Assembly (NCBI GenBank): GCA_032622095.1
Contig: CP136065.1
Span: 64,339,094 to 64,403,093, forward strand
From: Siphonodentalium dalli
Taxonomy: Eukaryota; Mollusca; Scaphopoda; Gadilida; Siphonodentaliidae
Length of the DNA: 64,000 bases
Direction: 5' to 3'
In this document: one piece after another, positions 1 through 11,899 of the stretch
Position numbering within the stretch: the stretch's first letter is position 1
How the letters are laid out: every line of letters starts with the position of its first letter
The notes under the pieces: model-generated
Database searches by the model: none
Seen by the model: only the letters and a program-made list of their open reading frames with translations
Told to the model about the DNA's origin: nothing
Made by a program: the position numbers and the translations under genes

Positions 1-172
1 GAACTTTCCCCTCCTTCTTAATTACGTATACACATAATAAGGGGGTTCAATGATCATTAGCGCATTAGTCATGCAGAATAAACTATGTCAGTCGTAATAA
101 TTGTTCTTCTGGGGTATCTGTTGTTCCATATAACATCAGACAGTTCTGGGGCACGGAGAATGCATTTCCCTG
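1..172. repeat. Direct repeat, left copy of a 2.1-kb-spaced pair
   Basis: This stretch is almost the same as 2118-2276: both run from a GAACTT-CCCCTCCTTCT start through GATCATTAGCGCATTAGTCA to CAGTTCTGGGGCACGG. The two copies share orientation and flank a block that holds a palindromic MITE and a Helitron. No coding frame survives. It may be part of an unclassified transposon, or the trace of a local duplication into which the elements later inserted. Confidence 0.7.
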
Positions 173-516
173 AGAAAACTCCATAACTTTTTGGAAAATA
201 GATTAATGCAAAACATTGTTCCATGTTTTCCTCTTATAACTCAACTTCAGAAACTGAAATATGTCGCCCTTCTGGTGCGATCTTCTATTTTCCTATTGTC
301 CAATCGCGAGTCCATTAACCCTGATGGAAAGTGTGACAGAACGCACATGAATTTTCAAGGAAGGTAGCACAATTCGATGACATTTGCAAACTCTTGCTAG
401 GTTGACAAAATGCAAACGTGCAAAACTTCAACTTTGATAGTTGATACCTGGCCACCAATACCTCTTATTCATGGGCTCATTGGTCCGATCTAATTATTCT
501 GGTATATAGAGTATTT

Positions 517-649
517 GCCCTAAATAAAAAAAACTCCTTAACCACAGCAGAATTGTTCAGGATTTAGTCGGAACAAGGCCATATTTCCGACTAAATCCTG
601 AAAAGTTACCCATATTTCTGCTGTGGTTAAGGAGTTAATTATTTAGGGC
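517..649. mobile_element. Palindromic MITE (family D)
   Basis: A near-perfect inverted repeat. The left arm GCCCTAAATAA...CTCCTTAACCACAGCAGAA pairs with a right arm ending TTCTGCTGTGGTTAAGGAGT...TTATTTAGGGC. Inside is a second inverted pair, GGATTTAGTCGGAA / TTCCGACTAAATCC. It has no coding capacity. The same internal arms recur at 10160-10333 with a different loop. TTAA lies next to CCACAGCAG in both arms, which suggests a TTAA-targeting element. The flanking DNA (about 420-520 and 680-710) resembles 43920-44060, where the palindrome is absent. Confidence 0.75.
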
Positions 650-1040
650 ATTACTGTACACCGAACATAATTATGGTGGTTGTATACTGTCATATCGGAC
701 AGGGCATCCTCAAGTACTACGCGCAGTATAAATTATGTCAGTCTTTCTGCGAGAGAGAAAAATATAAGCCCTATACTTCTACAGAAAACCGTATATTATT
801 AAACTGAATGAACTATTCAATTCGGGAAAGGGGAAGAGAACACAAAATATTTCACTGTTCACTAAAAGGGTTATGCCATTCTTTAGGCTCTCCTGGGCAT
901 TCTTAACCGCACACATTAGAACACCACCATGGGTTGTTGAATTAAATAATTGTTCATTTCAATAATTCCACTATATATTATATATTATCTTGCACATAAT
1001 AATCGCTCAAAAATCCTCATGCATCGCAAACTATATATTA

Positions 1041-1968
1041 CTAGCAGGTGACCCGACTTCGTCCGGGCTTTGACCTTGAATTGACCATTTTGAAGGTCAA
1101 GGTAAGGTCAGGGTAACGATTTGACCCATTGAGTTAATTCTGCCTTTTTAATCAAGAGAAATTATGGTACCCGTCCCGTGATGGTACCCGTCCCTAAAAG
1201 AGGTACGTTTGTGGGTACCTGTTTCAAAGTGAAGATCGCCTCGGGCGGAAAAACTTACCCGATTAAAATCTCCCCCGTTCCTTGGAACCCCTAAGTACCA
1301 AGACAGACATAAGAATCACAACTGGCGTGGTTCGTCTCATGGCTTTGTTCGAAAAAGCAATTGCAACAGCTTCCGAGACACGTATGCTGCACCTAGGTGT
1401 AAAATTTCGTCGAAATCCGCCAGTTTTACACGATTTGACCTCTTTGATCATTTTCAAGGTCAATGTCAGGTCGGAGTCACAATTTAACCCATCCATGACA
1501 CTTCCCGTGGGTAGCACGTTTGAGCTCAATCGGTTCGAGTCTATAAAGGACACACACATATATATCATTTGTGTGTACCCGTTTCAAGGTGAAGATCACC
1601 TCGGGCCAAACAACTGACCCCGATGAAAATCTCCCCCGTTCCTAGGAAGCCCTAAGTACGTAAGAATCACACAACACGCTCATGTCTGGATACAGTCACG
1701 CTCACATGTGGACCCAGACGTAAGAATGACATTACACGCATACGCTCTTTATCAACGACACTGCGGATACGAACGCTCTTTAACTATCAACGCGATTAAC
1801 TCCACCGTGCCAATGGCGGTAATTTTTGTGACTGGGGTGGAGAATGGCTGCTCTGAGCTTCTCCAAAACGGCGGTAAACACTTCCCGTGGGTTTTAATCG
1901 GTCCAGCCGTTTCCCGGCCATAGCTAACAGACAGACAGACAAACAGAAGTCCCAAAATATATAATAGA
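1041..1968 (-). mobile_element. Complete non-autonomous Helitron (family Z)
   Basis: Read on the minus strand it starts TCTATTATATATTTTGGGAC and ends with the hairpin GCCCGGACGAAGTCGGGT followed by CACCTG and CTAG. TC at the 5' end and a hairpin followed by CTRR at the 3' end are the hallmarks of Helitrons. The flanking bases are A on the 5' side and T on the 3' side, matching insertion between A and T. The plus-strand copy at 27684-28455 has the same ends. The interior holds duplicated blocks with GTTCCTWGGAA and TCAAGGTCA-type motifs. No Rep or helicase domain is present, so it would depend on proteins made elsewhere. The open frames inside it (1282-1617 and 1708-1923) are not genes. Confidence 0.85.
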
Positions 1969-2117
1969 TATATATGTATTATTATATTGTAATTATCCAC
2001 ATACTCTGTAATATCCAACACGACGAAGAGTAATTAAATTGAATAAATTTAATTAAATTGAAATGAATTGCTATATCTGTCGTTCAATATATTACCAGAC
2101 AATTCTAGGGCGCGGAG

Positions 2118-2276
2118 AACTTGCCCCTCCTTCTAAATTACGTATACACATAATAAGGGGGTTCAATGATCATTAGCGCATTAGTCACGCAGAATAAACT
2201 ATGTCAGTCGTAATAATTTTGCTTCTGGGATATCTGTTGTTCCATATAATCATCAGACAGTTCTGGGGCACGGCGA
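2118..2276. repeat. Direct repeat, right copy of the pair starting at 1
   Basis: Matches 1-172 with scattered substitutions and a few small indels. It diverges after CAGTTCTGGGGCACGG. Function unknown. Confidence 0.7.
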
Positions 2277-2781
2277 CTGCATTCCAGCCATCACTTCATC
2301 TAGACATAAACCGTCGACTAGAAGGAATATATCATTTTAAAACGAAGATTCTGGATTATATAGGAAGGGACAGGTGTGTTGGGATTTGTATCTCAAAGCA
2401 TCGAGATTAATCGGAGCGTGTTGCTGTTGAGCCGACTCACGGAGAGGGTAAGTCATCCGACAACCATATGCCGCTCAATTCCCAAGAGGTCGGAAGTACG
2501 CCTTTGTGCTCTTATAAATTCCAGGCCAATTCGATGCGATAAGTCACTAATTGGCACACGGCTGTCTATATTAATATTAATTCCCATATGCGGGATATGT
2601 CTCTGCGAATTGGTAGCTGGTATGTTTGCCACTTTAAAGCGCGGGTAAATTAGTGAGGTGGTTGACCTTGTCGTATACTATATATTTGGATGTTTCTTGT
2701 AACATGCGTGGTATTAATCTAGGCGGTGTTGGGTTGTGCGTCGTACATCATATAGGAATTTTGCTCTAGTTTTAGAATTAA

Positions 2782-3200
2782 AGGGGTACTGTACGCCATT
2801 TTCAATAAATTCCGGGTAATAGCAACGATCTAATATCGATAATATATAGAAAAATAAGTAATTCGAGTCGAAGATGTATTCTGTAAACGTTCAGGTTAAT
2901 ATGTTATCTTAAAATCAAAGTCAATAATTTGATATAAATTTAATTTTTCTTGCTGGAGCCATAAATTAAATTACGAATTCCGTGTACAAGACGTAATCAA
3001 ATTAATTGAGGAATAGGCATAAACCCAAGCCACTCACTGACTAGTGACTATAATATAGCGTAAATGAATATACAGGACTAGTATGCATATAATATAACAT
3101 TTATTTGATACATTTGCTTGAAAACTGTAAAACAAGATTACTAGACAACGAAAATTTGTATTTTCGCATTCCGGCTAATCTGTCACCCGTAACATTACAC
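2782..3200 (-). mobile_element. MITE family A, reversed and truncated
   Basis: Starts directly after TTAA with AGGGGTACTGTACGCCA, the terminal repeat of a 583-bp MITE found complete at 50935, 53484 and 56013. The interior follows those copies in reverse complement (TCTAATATCGATAATATATAG, then the CCGGAATGCAAAAATAC region). It breaks off near 3200, where a different repeat begins, so the far terminal repeat is missing. Confidence 0.8.
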
Positions 3201-3204
3201 TCTA

Positions 3205-3365
3205 AGAAATAAGGGTTCTTTGGGGTTCTTTGAAGAACTCAAGGGTTCTCTGTAAGAACCCATAGGTTCCTCGGTGTCAGAAAAGGTTCTCTGTAATCGA
3301 TAGGGTTCGTCGGTGTTTGACTAGGGTTCTTTTGGATGCTGAAGGGTTCATGACCAAACAATAAT
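3205..3365. repeat. AGGGTTC-type tandem repeat element
   Basis: Begins CACTCTAAGAAATAAGGGTT and continues as about eight degenerate ~20-bp units of the form AGGGTTCTYTGTNNGAACC. Similar arrays behind a CACTCTAA end occur in non-autonomous DNA transposons of several animal genomes. No second terminal repeat was found, so this is a partial element of uncertain class. Confidence 0.5.
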
Positions 3366-4019
3366 GCAGTTGTTACATGTACCATGGAGCCGAATTGAGA
3401 GATTAACATGAATAAAACATCAACCAGAGATATGTTGTATACATAGGTGACATGACACGCGGAGTGTCATGGGATAGGTGCCGTTGACCTCAGATGATCC
3501 GAATGTTCACAGTAAATATCTCGTAAATTCCGGGACTTTGAAAAAGAAATCCCCCAACATTTAATCGAACAATGGGGTCAAATGGAGTAGTTAAGTCACA
3601 AATATTTAAATGACGTGTTCATCCGAGTAACTGAAAGGTGGGTGCACGTGGGGTGATCTGGGCCCCGCACTATTTTGTCACACATTTCAGTTAAATTAAA
3701 GAATTTTAATAGTGGAAAATGTGTAATAAACAGAATAATCAATTGTTTTCGATGATTGCGTGGCACAGTTCACTTCGAGGGTCGGTCATATTGGTAAAAC
3801 CCTTGTTCGCTTCACTCACCCGAGGCCTTAGCAGGCCCGACTATAATCATCGAAACCAATTGATCACTCTATATAATGATGGTATTGTGCATCTATTTTG
3901 TCGACGGTGCTCATATATCAAGAGACGATAAGAAACCTAATTCATACACCGAAGAAAAAAGATATTAGTCAATATGGCTAACTTAGTCAAATGTTTATCC
4001 CCATGACTTACGTGTAGCT

Positions 4020-4445
4020 TAGAATGAGGTCACTCAGAGAATGAATTTAGTTAAGCTACCCCGCACAGCGAGCTAGCATCACTAAATTCACCTTCTCTGT
4101 TGACCTTATTCTGCTTATGCCTCATTTTCTCTGAAAATTCTCTATTATCAAATTAACAAGTTTTTTTTAGTTTCTTTAGCAAGATTCTTTTTCATTTTTA
4201 ATTTATTTTCTCTATATTTCCAGCCAAAAAGGGCAGATTGCATAACCGAGGTGCCCAATGGGTGCACATCACAATATTCACCACCTGGAAATTTAACTCT
4301 GAGTATATATACAGGTCTCCCATAGCAGATAAGGTCATGCAGAAATAGGTCACCAGAGGATGAATTTAGTGGTGCTTGCCCGCTGTGCGGGGTAGCGTCA
4401 CTAAAATCACCCTCTGGGGAACTCATTCTGCAAATGTCCGGCACC
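4020..4445. mobile_element. Degenerate hAT-like MITE (family C)
   Basis: Contains two hairpin modules. Each runs from GAATGAGGTCAC through TGAATTTAGT...CACTAAATTCACC to ATTCTG, at about 4022-4110 and 4335-4435. The complete relative at 7477-7894 has the same two-hairpin plan and an 8-bp duplication. The outer ends are too decayed here to place exactly. The minus-strand open frame inside is not a gene. Confidence 0.55.
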
Positions 4446-4479
4446 ATCTTATCGGGCCTGATCATAGAGCCAGTGTCTT

Positions 4480-5712
4480 GTCAAACAATAGCTCACAATA
4501 ACCCAGCTTGACTTTGGTACGCTGAGCTATCAAAAGAGAACCCTGACCAAGTTGACGGCAGTTCCCCGGGATGTTCCGCCGATCCTGGCATCACCTAGGG
4601 ACCGTGCAAGTGATTATATAACGGAAGTTTCAATTTACTAAATTACCTCATCCATGCGTGGTAATTATAAGGAATTTATATTCTGAGCACATGAATCGAA
4701 GAATCGGGAATGTGCGCCGATAGTGATAAAATATGCCGTTTTCACAGCAACAGTGAACTCCCACCATTCACGTTATTATGCGACGCGGCACTTTCTGGTG
4801 CGGTCAACTTTTAATTTTTTTTAGCAGATGAGAAGACAACACAACCATAGTCAGAAATGGTAACGCCATCAAGATCATATTATTAGGCATATATAAACTA
4901 TACTGGTTTCATGAATGCACCACCTCAGAATTCCGTTAAAACAACTAATCCTTCCAATTATTACAACAACTACCGCTTATCACTGAAGGTTTCTCATTCA
5001 CCACACCAAAAAGCCTCTAAATACGGACAAAAATCTACTAATCTGATTAAATACACCCCGATACTTCTCAATACAACCTTTAGACTACATTCAAACTGAG
5101 ACATACTTCATCATCAATGTTAGCTGTTATATTAAGCATTGTGTCCCGCAACAAAATCTTCAAGAGTGACCCAGCCATGCATTGTTCACGCATAAATATA
5201 GAAATCAATTAACGCGGTCATAAAAGTTACACTCTGCAACAATGAGACATCCGTGAAGATACATACGCGAATACATACATCCTGCTAACTGTCTAACATG
5301 TACGTAATATAGCGAGTACGTTATTAATCACGTTTACTCCATAGCTCCTATGACATCGCCACATATGCCTAGCAGTATACACCATATAGAGGGCGTAATA
5401 AACTAAAACTATGGACAAAGTATCTTGTATTTCAACAACATTTACATAATAATGTATGTGTTGGTAGACTAATTCAACCAGTCAACTGCGCATCCCAGTG
5501 ATCATAATAGCCACGTTTAGCCACGCGTACGTGTAACTTGTAACGTGTGTTACTGTCGTATTTATATATGGATATGCACGTGGCGGGGATGGCCATGTTA
5601 TTTAATTTACGGCGCCAATCCTATAACCGTTTATAGTTATCATACAGCACAACATGAAGGAACACGTGTAAACAATAGCCGGTAGTGACGACAAGCTGTG
5701 AGCACCGATACG
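4480..5712. other. No feature recognised
   Basis: AT-rich DNA without a recognisable gene or repeat. The 62-codon frame at 4911-5099 (plus) is rich in N, S, T and K. It has no domain I recognise and looks like composition noise. Confidence 0.4.
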
Positions 5713-5717
5713 CTTAA

Positions 5718-6161
5718 AACACTCAATCCGATTCGATGGTCCCCATATTGTCAGATTCCAACAACAACAACATTTTTCTGAATGCCGCTTCTGTTATCAG
5801 AATCGAAAAATTGCCCAAAACATAATGCTAACCCCAGTCAACTATAGTATAAAATTGCCCAAAATGTGTTATTTATCAACATTTTTTTCAACGAAATTTG
5901 GCCGGATTGACAAATATCTAACACCAAAGCCACTTGATTTTATAGTTATCCATCTTCATCCGCAATTTGTTCCGATACCATTCGCTTGATGAATATTTGC
6001 CAGGCCGCCAAAATTTACATATCTCGGAAATAAAAAAATTCAAAATCGATATCTGATCAATCTGAGCTTTGACGGATGTGTTCCTTGACTAGAATCCAAA
6101 AATATTATACACGAAGCCAAAGAAATAGTAATATGGATGCATTAATTCGAATTATATATGT
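5718..6161. mobile_element. MITE family B (TTAA type), copy 1
   Basis: Bordered by TTAA on both sides. Begins with a decayed form of the family end AGGTACTCAATCCG and continues through ATCAGAATCGA, GTTATTTATCAACATTTTTT and GCCAAAGAAATAGTAAT. Other copies lie at 6855, 36897, 39508 and 48821. No coding capacity. Confidence 0.75.
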
Positions 6162-6171
6162 TTAAGAAAGC

Positions 6172-6560
6172 GCTCCATTCGTGAATTTTCCAAAAATCTC
6201 AATTTCAAACTATCAATTTGAAGGAAAAAAGAATTGTGTTCATGTAGGTCGATAGACAGTTTGACAGGAAATATTTTCAAGAAACACCACCGTGGAGAGG
6301 AACGGAACATTGAGCGGCGCTGAATGGGCCAGGGATGAGACTGCAGTGTCAATATTGGCATGTATAGGTGTATGGTATCTAACATTGGAGCGGTGAACGG
6401 ACTACACTTTGCGACAGTGTATTTATTATTGACCCGTCCCCCAATCTTTGATGTTTCAGGGGGTATATTGGCAGCAGGTGCATTAGAATATATAGGGTAT
6501 ATATGCGCTCAGTCTACCATCTGAAATCAGGACTGTCTGCGAGAAAATAAATGTCTAATA
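6172..6560. repeat. Repeat related to the 34.0-34.6 kb fold-back
   Basis: Shares TTCGTGAATTTTC...CAATTTGAAGGAAAAA and GACAGTTTGACAGGAA with the arms of the inverted repeat at 34015-34625. It ends with CTGTCTGCGAGAAAATAAAT, which also has a counterpart there. Only one arm is clear. Class unknown. Confidence 0.5.
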
Positions 6561-6581
6561 TATATGTCTAATAATAAGGAT

Positions 6582-6845
6582 TAACCCTTCTATGACTGGG
6601 GCTGACTGATATTTAGCGAAAACCCTGTGCCGATGCATTCTCTTACATATGCGAGTCTCCCATAGGTAGACTCGTATATATGAGAGAATAAATTGGCCTA
6701 CTAATATTTACCTTGACCTTGTAAGCTAGTGCATTCTCTTATATATGCTAGGCTCCATATGGGAGACTCGCACGTATAAGAGAATGCATTGGCACAGGGT
6801 CTTTAATGCTGCACCAGCAGATTTCCCGTCATGAATCCACATCAA
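6582..6845. mobile_element. Hairpin-module element, decayed copy
   Basis: Carries two copies of the GTGCATTCTCTTATATATGC hairpin module facing each other. The ends are related to those of 44065-44336: TTAACCCTTCTATGACTGGG on the left, TTTCCCGTCATGAA on the right. This is a small TTAA-type element. The module occurs near-perfectly at 29741-30210 and 45792-46181. Confidence 0.65.
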
Positions 6846-6854
6846 ATGCTTTAA

Positions 6855-7221
6855 AGGTACACAATCTGATTCGATGGTTCCCGTGTCATCGGATTCCAAC
6901 AACAACATTTCTTCGAAAGACGCTTTAGTTATCAGAATCGATTAATTATAAAAAATAATGCTAACCACTGTCAAATCTAGTATAAAATTTTCCAAAACGT
7001 GTTATATGTCAACATTTTTCTCAACGCAATTTGGTATCGAGAGTATATCTGTCGGCTCGTCGAATATTTGCCATAGGCCACCAAATATGCCAGGTGGTGA
7101 TAAATCGATATTTGATCACTCTGAGCTTTGATTGGTGGGTTCCTCGACTCGAATAAAATATTGTTTACACCCGAAGCCAAAGAAATAGTAATTTAGGAGC
7201 GTTAATTCGGATTATGTATCT
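6855..7221. mobile_element. MITE family B, copy 2
   Basis: Sits between TTAA at 6851-6854 and TTAA at 7222-7225. Starts AGGTACACAATCTGATTCGA and shares the interior ACTGTCAAATCTAGTAT, GTTATATGTCAACATTTTT and GCCAAAGAAATAGTAATTTA with the other family B copies. No gene. Confidence 0.8.
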
Positions 7222-7476
7222 TTAAAAATCGCGTTAAATGAGCAACCTGGATCGACTATTATAAACTGTGACGGAATACGGAAGTATATGTGTTCCATGT
7301 GTGTATAGCATGCAGGTGCAGCTGCCCGCTGATATATCAGATTCGCTTAATTAATTAAGAACTCTAATTGGCCGCATATATTTGACTTGACTAATTATTA
7401 ATGACACATCGGGGGAACACGTGCAAATCAAGTAGAGTGTGTACCCACACGAGTACTTTGGTGGTGAGATGTTAGA

Positions 7477-7894
7477 CAAGCCTGAGTTTAGTGTGCCTGT
7501 CATTTGCAGAATGGGTTAGCATCACCAAATTCACCATCCGATTACTTCATTCTGCATGGCCTCATCTGCTATGGGAGACATATAGACTAAGATTGAGGAT
7601 CCCAAATGGTGAATATTGCGATGTAACCCATTGAGAACCTCGATTATGCAATGTGTCGTCTGCCAATTTGGTGATATAGAGAAACTAAACTGAAAAAGAA
7701 ATATAATCTATGTGAAGAAGTTTCTATATAAATTTGATAATAAAGAAACTTTCTAAAGAAGAAGAGGACTAAGCAGAATGAGGTCCCCAGAGGGTGAATT
7801 TATTGATGCTAGCCCTCTATGTGGGATAGTGTCACTAAATTCACCCTCTGTGGATCTCATTCTGCAAATGACAGACATACTAAACCCAAGCTTG
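7477..7894. mobile_element. hAT-type MITE (family C) with 8-bp target duplication
   Basis: The ends CAAGCCTGAGTTTAG and, inverted, CAAGCTTGGGTTTAG are flanked on both sides by ATGTTAGA (7469-7476 and 7895-7902). An 8-bp duplication with a CA terminus fits the hAT superfamily. Each half holds a hairpin module (GCAGAATG...CATTCTGC). No transposase is present. The plus-strand 63-codon frame at 7778 reads through the right hairpin and is not a gene. Confidence 0.75.
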
Positions 7895-7902
7895 ATGTTA
7901 GA

Positions 7903-9041
7903 CAACCGAAAAAGTAGGAAAATTCATATAGTATATAACAACCATGACATTTGTATCTACTCCGCATAATGTAGTGACGAATCACGATAGACTATTTTTC
8001 TTGAACAGGTCGATATATATTATACTGTTCAATCACTTGAATGTGGTTCCCACCAAAATTCGGTTCTTGGTAATTATACGTCCGTTCTCGGTATGTATTT
8101 TCTACACTGCCGAATTTCAAAACAAAATGAAGCTTATTTAAAAGTCTACCCTCCTTTATAGAAATAACAAAAACACATTTCTGCTGCAGGATCGTCGCTG
8201 CTTGCCACACAGATCGACTAAGTAGTTGTTGTTTCAAAACCTTTACAGCAAATAGATTTCAGGCAGATAAAAACAGAGATAACTTTAAAATTCACTCTGG
8301 AAATCTGCAGTTGACCCTGGGGGTGATGCCGAACCTCATCCTACTTGTGTTTTCATCATAAAATTTCAATTGAGATATGAAAATTTAATAAAACGCGGTG
8401 GTCAGCGACAGCAATAATGACTAACTTTACACACTCGACCTCATGAATTCATATATAACTCATGCCCCCCCCCCCCCCCCCGCATGCTCAACTCGCTTGA
8501 CCCGCCTGAGCTCAGACTGAGCGCTTATTCAATATTAACAATGCTATGCTGTGCTATTCTATGCTTTATTTCTGTAAATGACACGAATTCACATGTTACG
8601 AAGAGATGTGTGAGGTATATATACAAGGTCATGGTAATTATGTGCAATATTATACATATACAGTGGCGGTATTAATGCGTTTTATCTTTCTCATCTGTCA
8701 TCATCAACAACACCATCATTCTCATAATCATCATTATATCTATATATCATTATCACTTCGTCCGCTTTAATGTTTACATATATATGAGTTCGTCGTTCAA
8801 ACACTATTTAGTCAATTATTCAACTTGTTCATATATGTAATATGATTAATTCATTCGAAAATAACAACAGCAACCACATCGTCATCATAGCTATATCATA
8901 AAAACAACAGCATATCTTTATATTACCGATACTGATTTCTGTGTTTAAATGCTAACTTTAAGTATAAGCACAAATTACAGTTCCAATCGACAAGATTTTG
9001 TTAGGAGTTCATAACCAACTTCATACAGCTATACCGTTCAG
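7903..9041. other. No gene; simple-sequence patches
   Basis: Holds a 17-base C run at 8465-8481 and an ATC/ATA-rich stretch at about 8690-8900. The overlapping short frames (7944, 7992, 8484) show no recognisable domain. Confidence 0.45.
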
Positions 9042-9045
9042 TTAA

Positions 9046-9617
9046 GATGGAGATGCACGTTTTGCATAAATACAGCCAAATATGACAAGAGATTTTCAAC
9101 AAAATATTTCTTTGGATCCATCTGGCGAAAAACCTTGAATTTCACATATCATCATCTTCATTGTATGTAGAATCTGAGCAGTTATTTAGAGACAACAAAA
9201 ACAATGGATTTTAATACAATTGAGAGGTTGAAAATATTTTCTTTGTTGTCCCTTTGGGTACCAAGAACTGCTAGAATTAATAATTTAACACAAAACTCCA
9301 ATCATCAAACAGGTTATTTTCTTGGCTCTATGAGAGGAGTTAGATTTTCAATTGCATAATATAGTGTCATACCCCCATATATTATAATGAAGAATAAAGC
9401 AGTCAGAAATATTCAAGCCCAATGAAAACAACTGTTGATATGCAGTGTGGTCCACTCAAGCAGGGAGCAATCAACATAAATTAGGTCACAGTGTTAAGAG
9501 ATATGGTGGTCAGCTTTAGCTTGGTTATGAAGCCATGACCCAGAACTCATCTCAGCCCAATTTTTCATTGATCAACGAGTATTTTTTGGAAATTTTGGCC
9601 AAACGTGCATCTGACCC
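9046..9617. mobile_element. TTAA-type MITE (family G), complete copy
   Basis: TTAA at 9042-9045 and 9618-9621 flank inverted ends (left GATGGAGATGCACGTTTT; right, inverted, GGGTCAGATGCACGTTT). The interior is shared with 42165-42740, including TGAATTTCACATATCA, TTGGCTCTATGAGAGGAG and GATATGCAGTGTGGTCCACT. The TTAA duplication suggests a piggyBac or Kolobok relative. No coding region. Confidence 0.75.
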
Positions 9618-9948
9618 TTAACCGCCTTCCGCTTTTGCTATTCTTTCAAGGCATTTAGACAAGATTTTCGGCTATACGATGTAATGCAGAAAATCTTAAA
9701 TGTTATTTTATCATTTCATTATTTTATTACAAGCTTGTTCCAAGAAGTATAGTGTTATTGTGAAGTAAGGTGTTATTGCTGAAGTACAGTGTTATTGCTG
9801 AACTACAGTGTCATTCCATATTTACAAATCGTATAAGTTTCATACGCATCCCGTTGACGTCAAATGACGTTCGCCTCAACCATGGAACCGGAAAAATTAA
9901 ATAAAAGCATCATCAGTTATTGTATCGTGATACCCATAATATATTATC

Positions 9949-9968
9949 GGGGGGGGGGGGGGGGGGGG
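9949..9968. repeat. Poly-G tract, 20 bases
   Basis: An uninterrupted run of 20 G residues. Similar G or C runs occur at 8465, 12084, 27101, 47544, 57365 and 58676. They could form quadruplex structures and are likely to vary in length. Confidence 0.9.
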
Positions 9969-10158
9969 TGCTCGTATATCCCGGTCCTACAGTAGAGGCA
10001 CCGCTGTCTTGGATAGTAGTGGAAACTTCAATAATGATGTCCTGAGCAGTCTACCTTGCGGCAGTTTACAGATGTCAAGATAAAGGTAACAAAAGCAATA
10101 TAATATAACAGCCTATAGAACACCTTGGATAACCCCCTTTATATGAATTTGTTTGGGT

Positions 10159-10333
10159 TTATGTTCTCAACCACATCAGAATTATGGGTAACTTTTCAGG
10201 ATATGTCGGAAATATGGCTTGTTGCCATTCATTGAAAAGCTCTCAGTGAGAGCTTTCCGATGAATGGCAACGAGTCATAATTCCGACTAAATCCTGAAAA
10301 GTTACCCATAATTATGCTGTGGTTAAGGACCCA
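10159..10333. mobile_element. Palindromic MITE (family D), second copy
   Basis: The arms TCAACCACATCAGAATTATG and CATAATTATGCTGTGGTTAA match family D at 517-649. The loop is replaced by a second hairpin, TTGCCATTCATTGAAAAGCT with GAGAGCTTTCCGATGAATGG. The left half carries a short deletion relative to the right. Confidence 0.7.
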
Positions 10334-10570
10334 TGTCCGGTGTGAGCAATATCAGTTGAGGACCAGTTAATGCACGGATTCGAGGATGTGCACGTGACGT
10401 GTAATAAACACAGAACGGCACGTGTTTTTTTGTGTTTGTTTGTACGGCACTTGTGCAATGTCGGAAGGATAGAATTATAGGTTGCGCCTCTCGTTCTATC
10501 CTTCCGCGCTAGCACCATTTCAACATACCCATTAACACACTCGTGTCGTTCTGTGTATTCGCCAATTAGA

Positions 10571-10806
10571 CCGGGGGGGGGGTGGTCGGAAAACATTTTC
10601 AGGGACGTATGCTGATTTTTACCTTTCGACCCTTGTTGTGACCAACCCACCCCCGCGTTCAAATTTTTTTCCGTTTTCGGCAGTTTTTTCCGACCATTTT
10701 TGGACACCACCCGCTTTTAACACTAAAACAGAGATTTGCGGGGGAAAATTCACTGTAAACAGCTGTATATGAATGTCTATGCATACTATTTGTCATGGAT
10801 GTTAAC
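10571..10806. repeat. Left arm of a long inverted repeat
   Basis: Inverted relative to 11900-12096. Shared landmarks are the G/C run, CAGCATACGT in opposite sense, CCACCCGCTTTTAACACTAA and ACAGAGATTTGCGGGGGAAA. The minus-strand 132-codon frame here (10312-10710) is open through the arm but has no known domain. The right arm lies inside another element (11808-14007), so the two arms may be separate insertions of one repeat. Confidence 0.7.
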
Positions 10807-11807
10807 ATTGATATGTAAATAGGAACGAGTCATTTGGGGTCATTCGGCCAAAAAAACATGGCTGCCAGCGGCCATCTTGGATTTCAAAATTTGCAATAAA
10901 ATACAACACGATAACTGCCTGCAGTCAGTTTAGCAGTTAGAATTACATTATTTCTCTTGTGCTAAGGTGTTTTAAACCAAACTCATTGCAAAAACAGTCA
11001 AAAAACTTGCAGGAAAAAACATTTTGAGTTGCGGAAACAAAATGTTGTTTTTTTTGGACCCACTCACCCCGGCATACGTGCCCGGAAAAATCCCCCACCC
11101 TGATTAGACAAGATATTCACTTACAATATTGTTGATATAAATATAGCTCAGACCACGTTTTCTTGTGTGAAAAGTCTCATACAAAGCCACATCCTACGCA
11201 ATGTCTGCTTGAAAACGGGAAGAAATGACAGTTTTCGTTTATCTCCACCGGAATATTCGCACCTTTTATTTATTGGCGATACTAGCACTGCCTACAAGAT
11301 GAAAAGCCACTTGGTGACTTGGTATTCACTTGTTAATTTTTCCCGGTATCGAAATAGGTCGATAAACAGGTCGATAAACTACCTTTCGGTATAGGCATTT
11401 ATATGTACAAGAAAGACGCATTGAAGTCATACAAAATACAACTTTGAACACGATGTTTGTGCCCCAAACAAAACAAAAACAGCAATTTGCGCAGCATGGA
11501 ACAGAAAAGAGCGTTCCGTGTTAGTCTATTCCTGATATGGTAGAAATAAAGAGCGTTTTTTCAGTTCCCTGCGAAAAATTGAAAACAGCTGTGACTATTT
11601 TTTGTTCAGAACATATGCAGCCGGTCTATTAATATTTCGCCAGACAAAAAGGGTGATATTTGAATTAGAATGGGCATTTATATCTGCCAATAATCACAAC
11701 TCTGATAACCGTTTTCGTTAGTGATCTGTGGTACAAATGAATGCATGAGCATAGGGGAGACGTGTAGCCACAACTTCTATCATAGTTTCTGCTGGGAGTT
11801 GAATTAA
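10807..11807. other. Spacer between inverted arms; no gene recognised
   Basis: AT-rich. Contains another partial copy of the arm motif at about 11060-11100 (GGCATACGTGCCCGGAAAAA). The plus-strand frame at 11167 is short and shows no domain. Confidence 0.4.
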
Positions 11808-11899
11808 CCCTTTCTATACTTAATACTCATTGATGAGTTATGGTATTATTTTTTCTCCAAAAAGATATGTTCAGATAATAAGATCGTTTGTTCAACGTG

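Noticed and set aside
1520-1545. tRNA B-box-like GGTTCGAGTCT
   Set aside because: It has no A box or cloverleaf around it. The word belongs to a Helitron block (GACTCGAACCGATTGAGC in the other orientation) repeated at 20740, 20860 and 25420.
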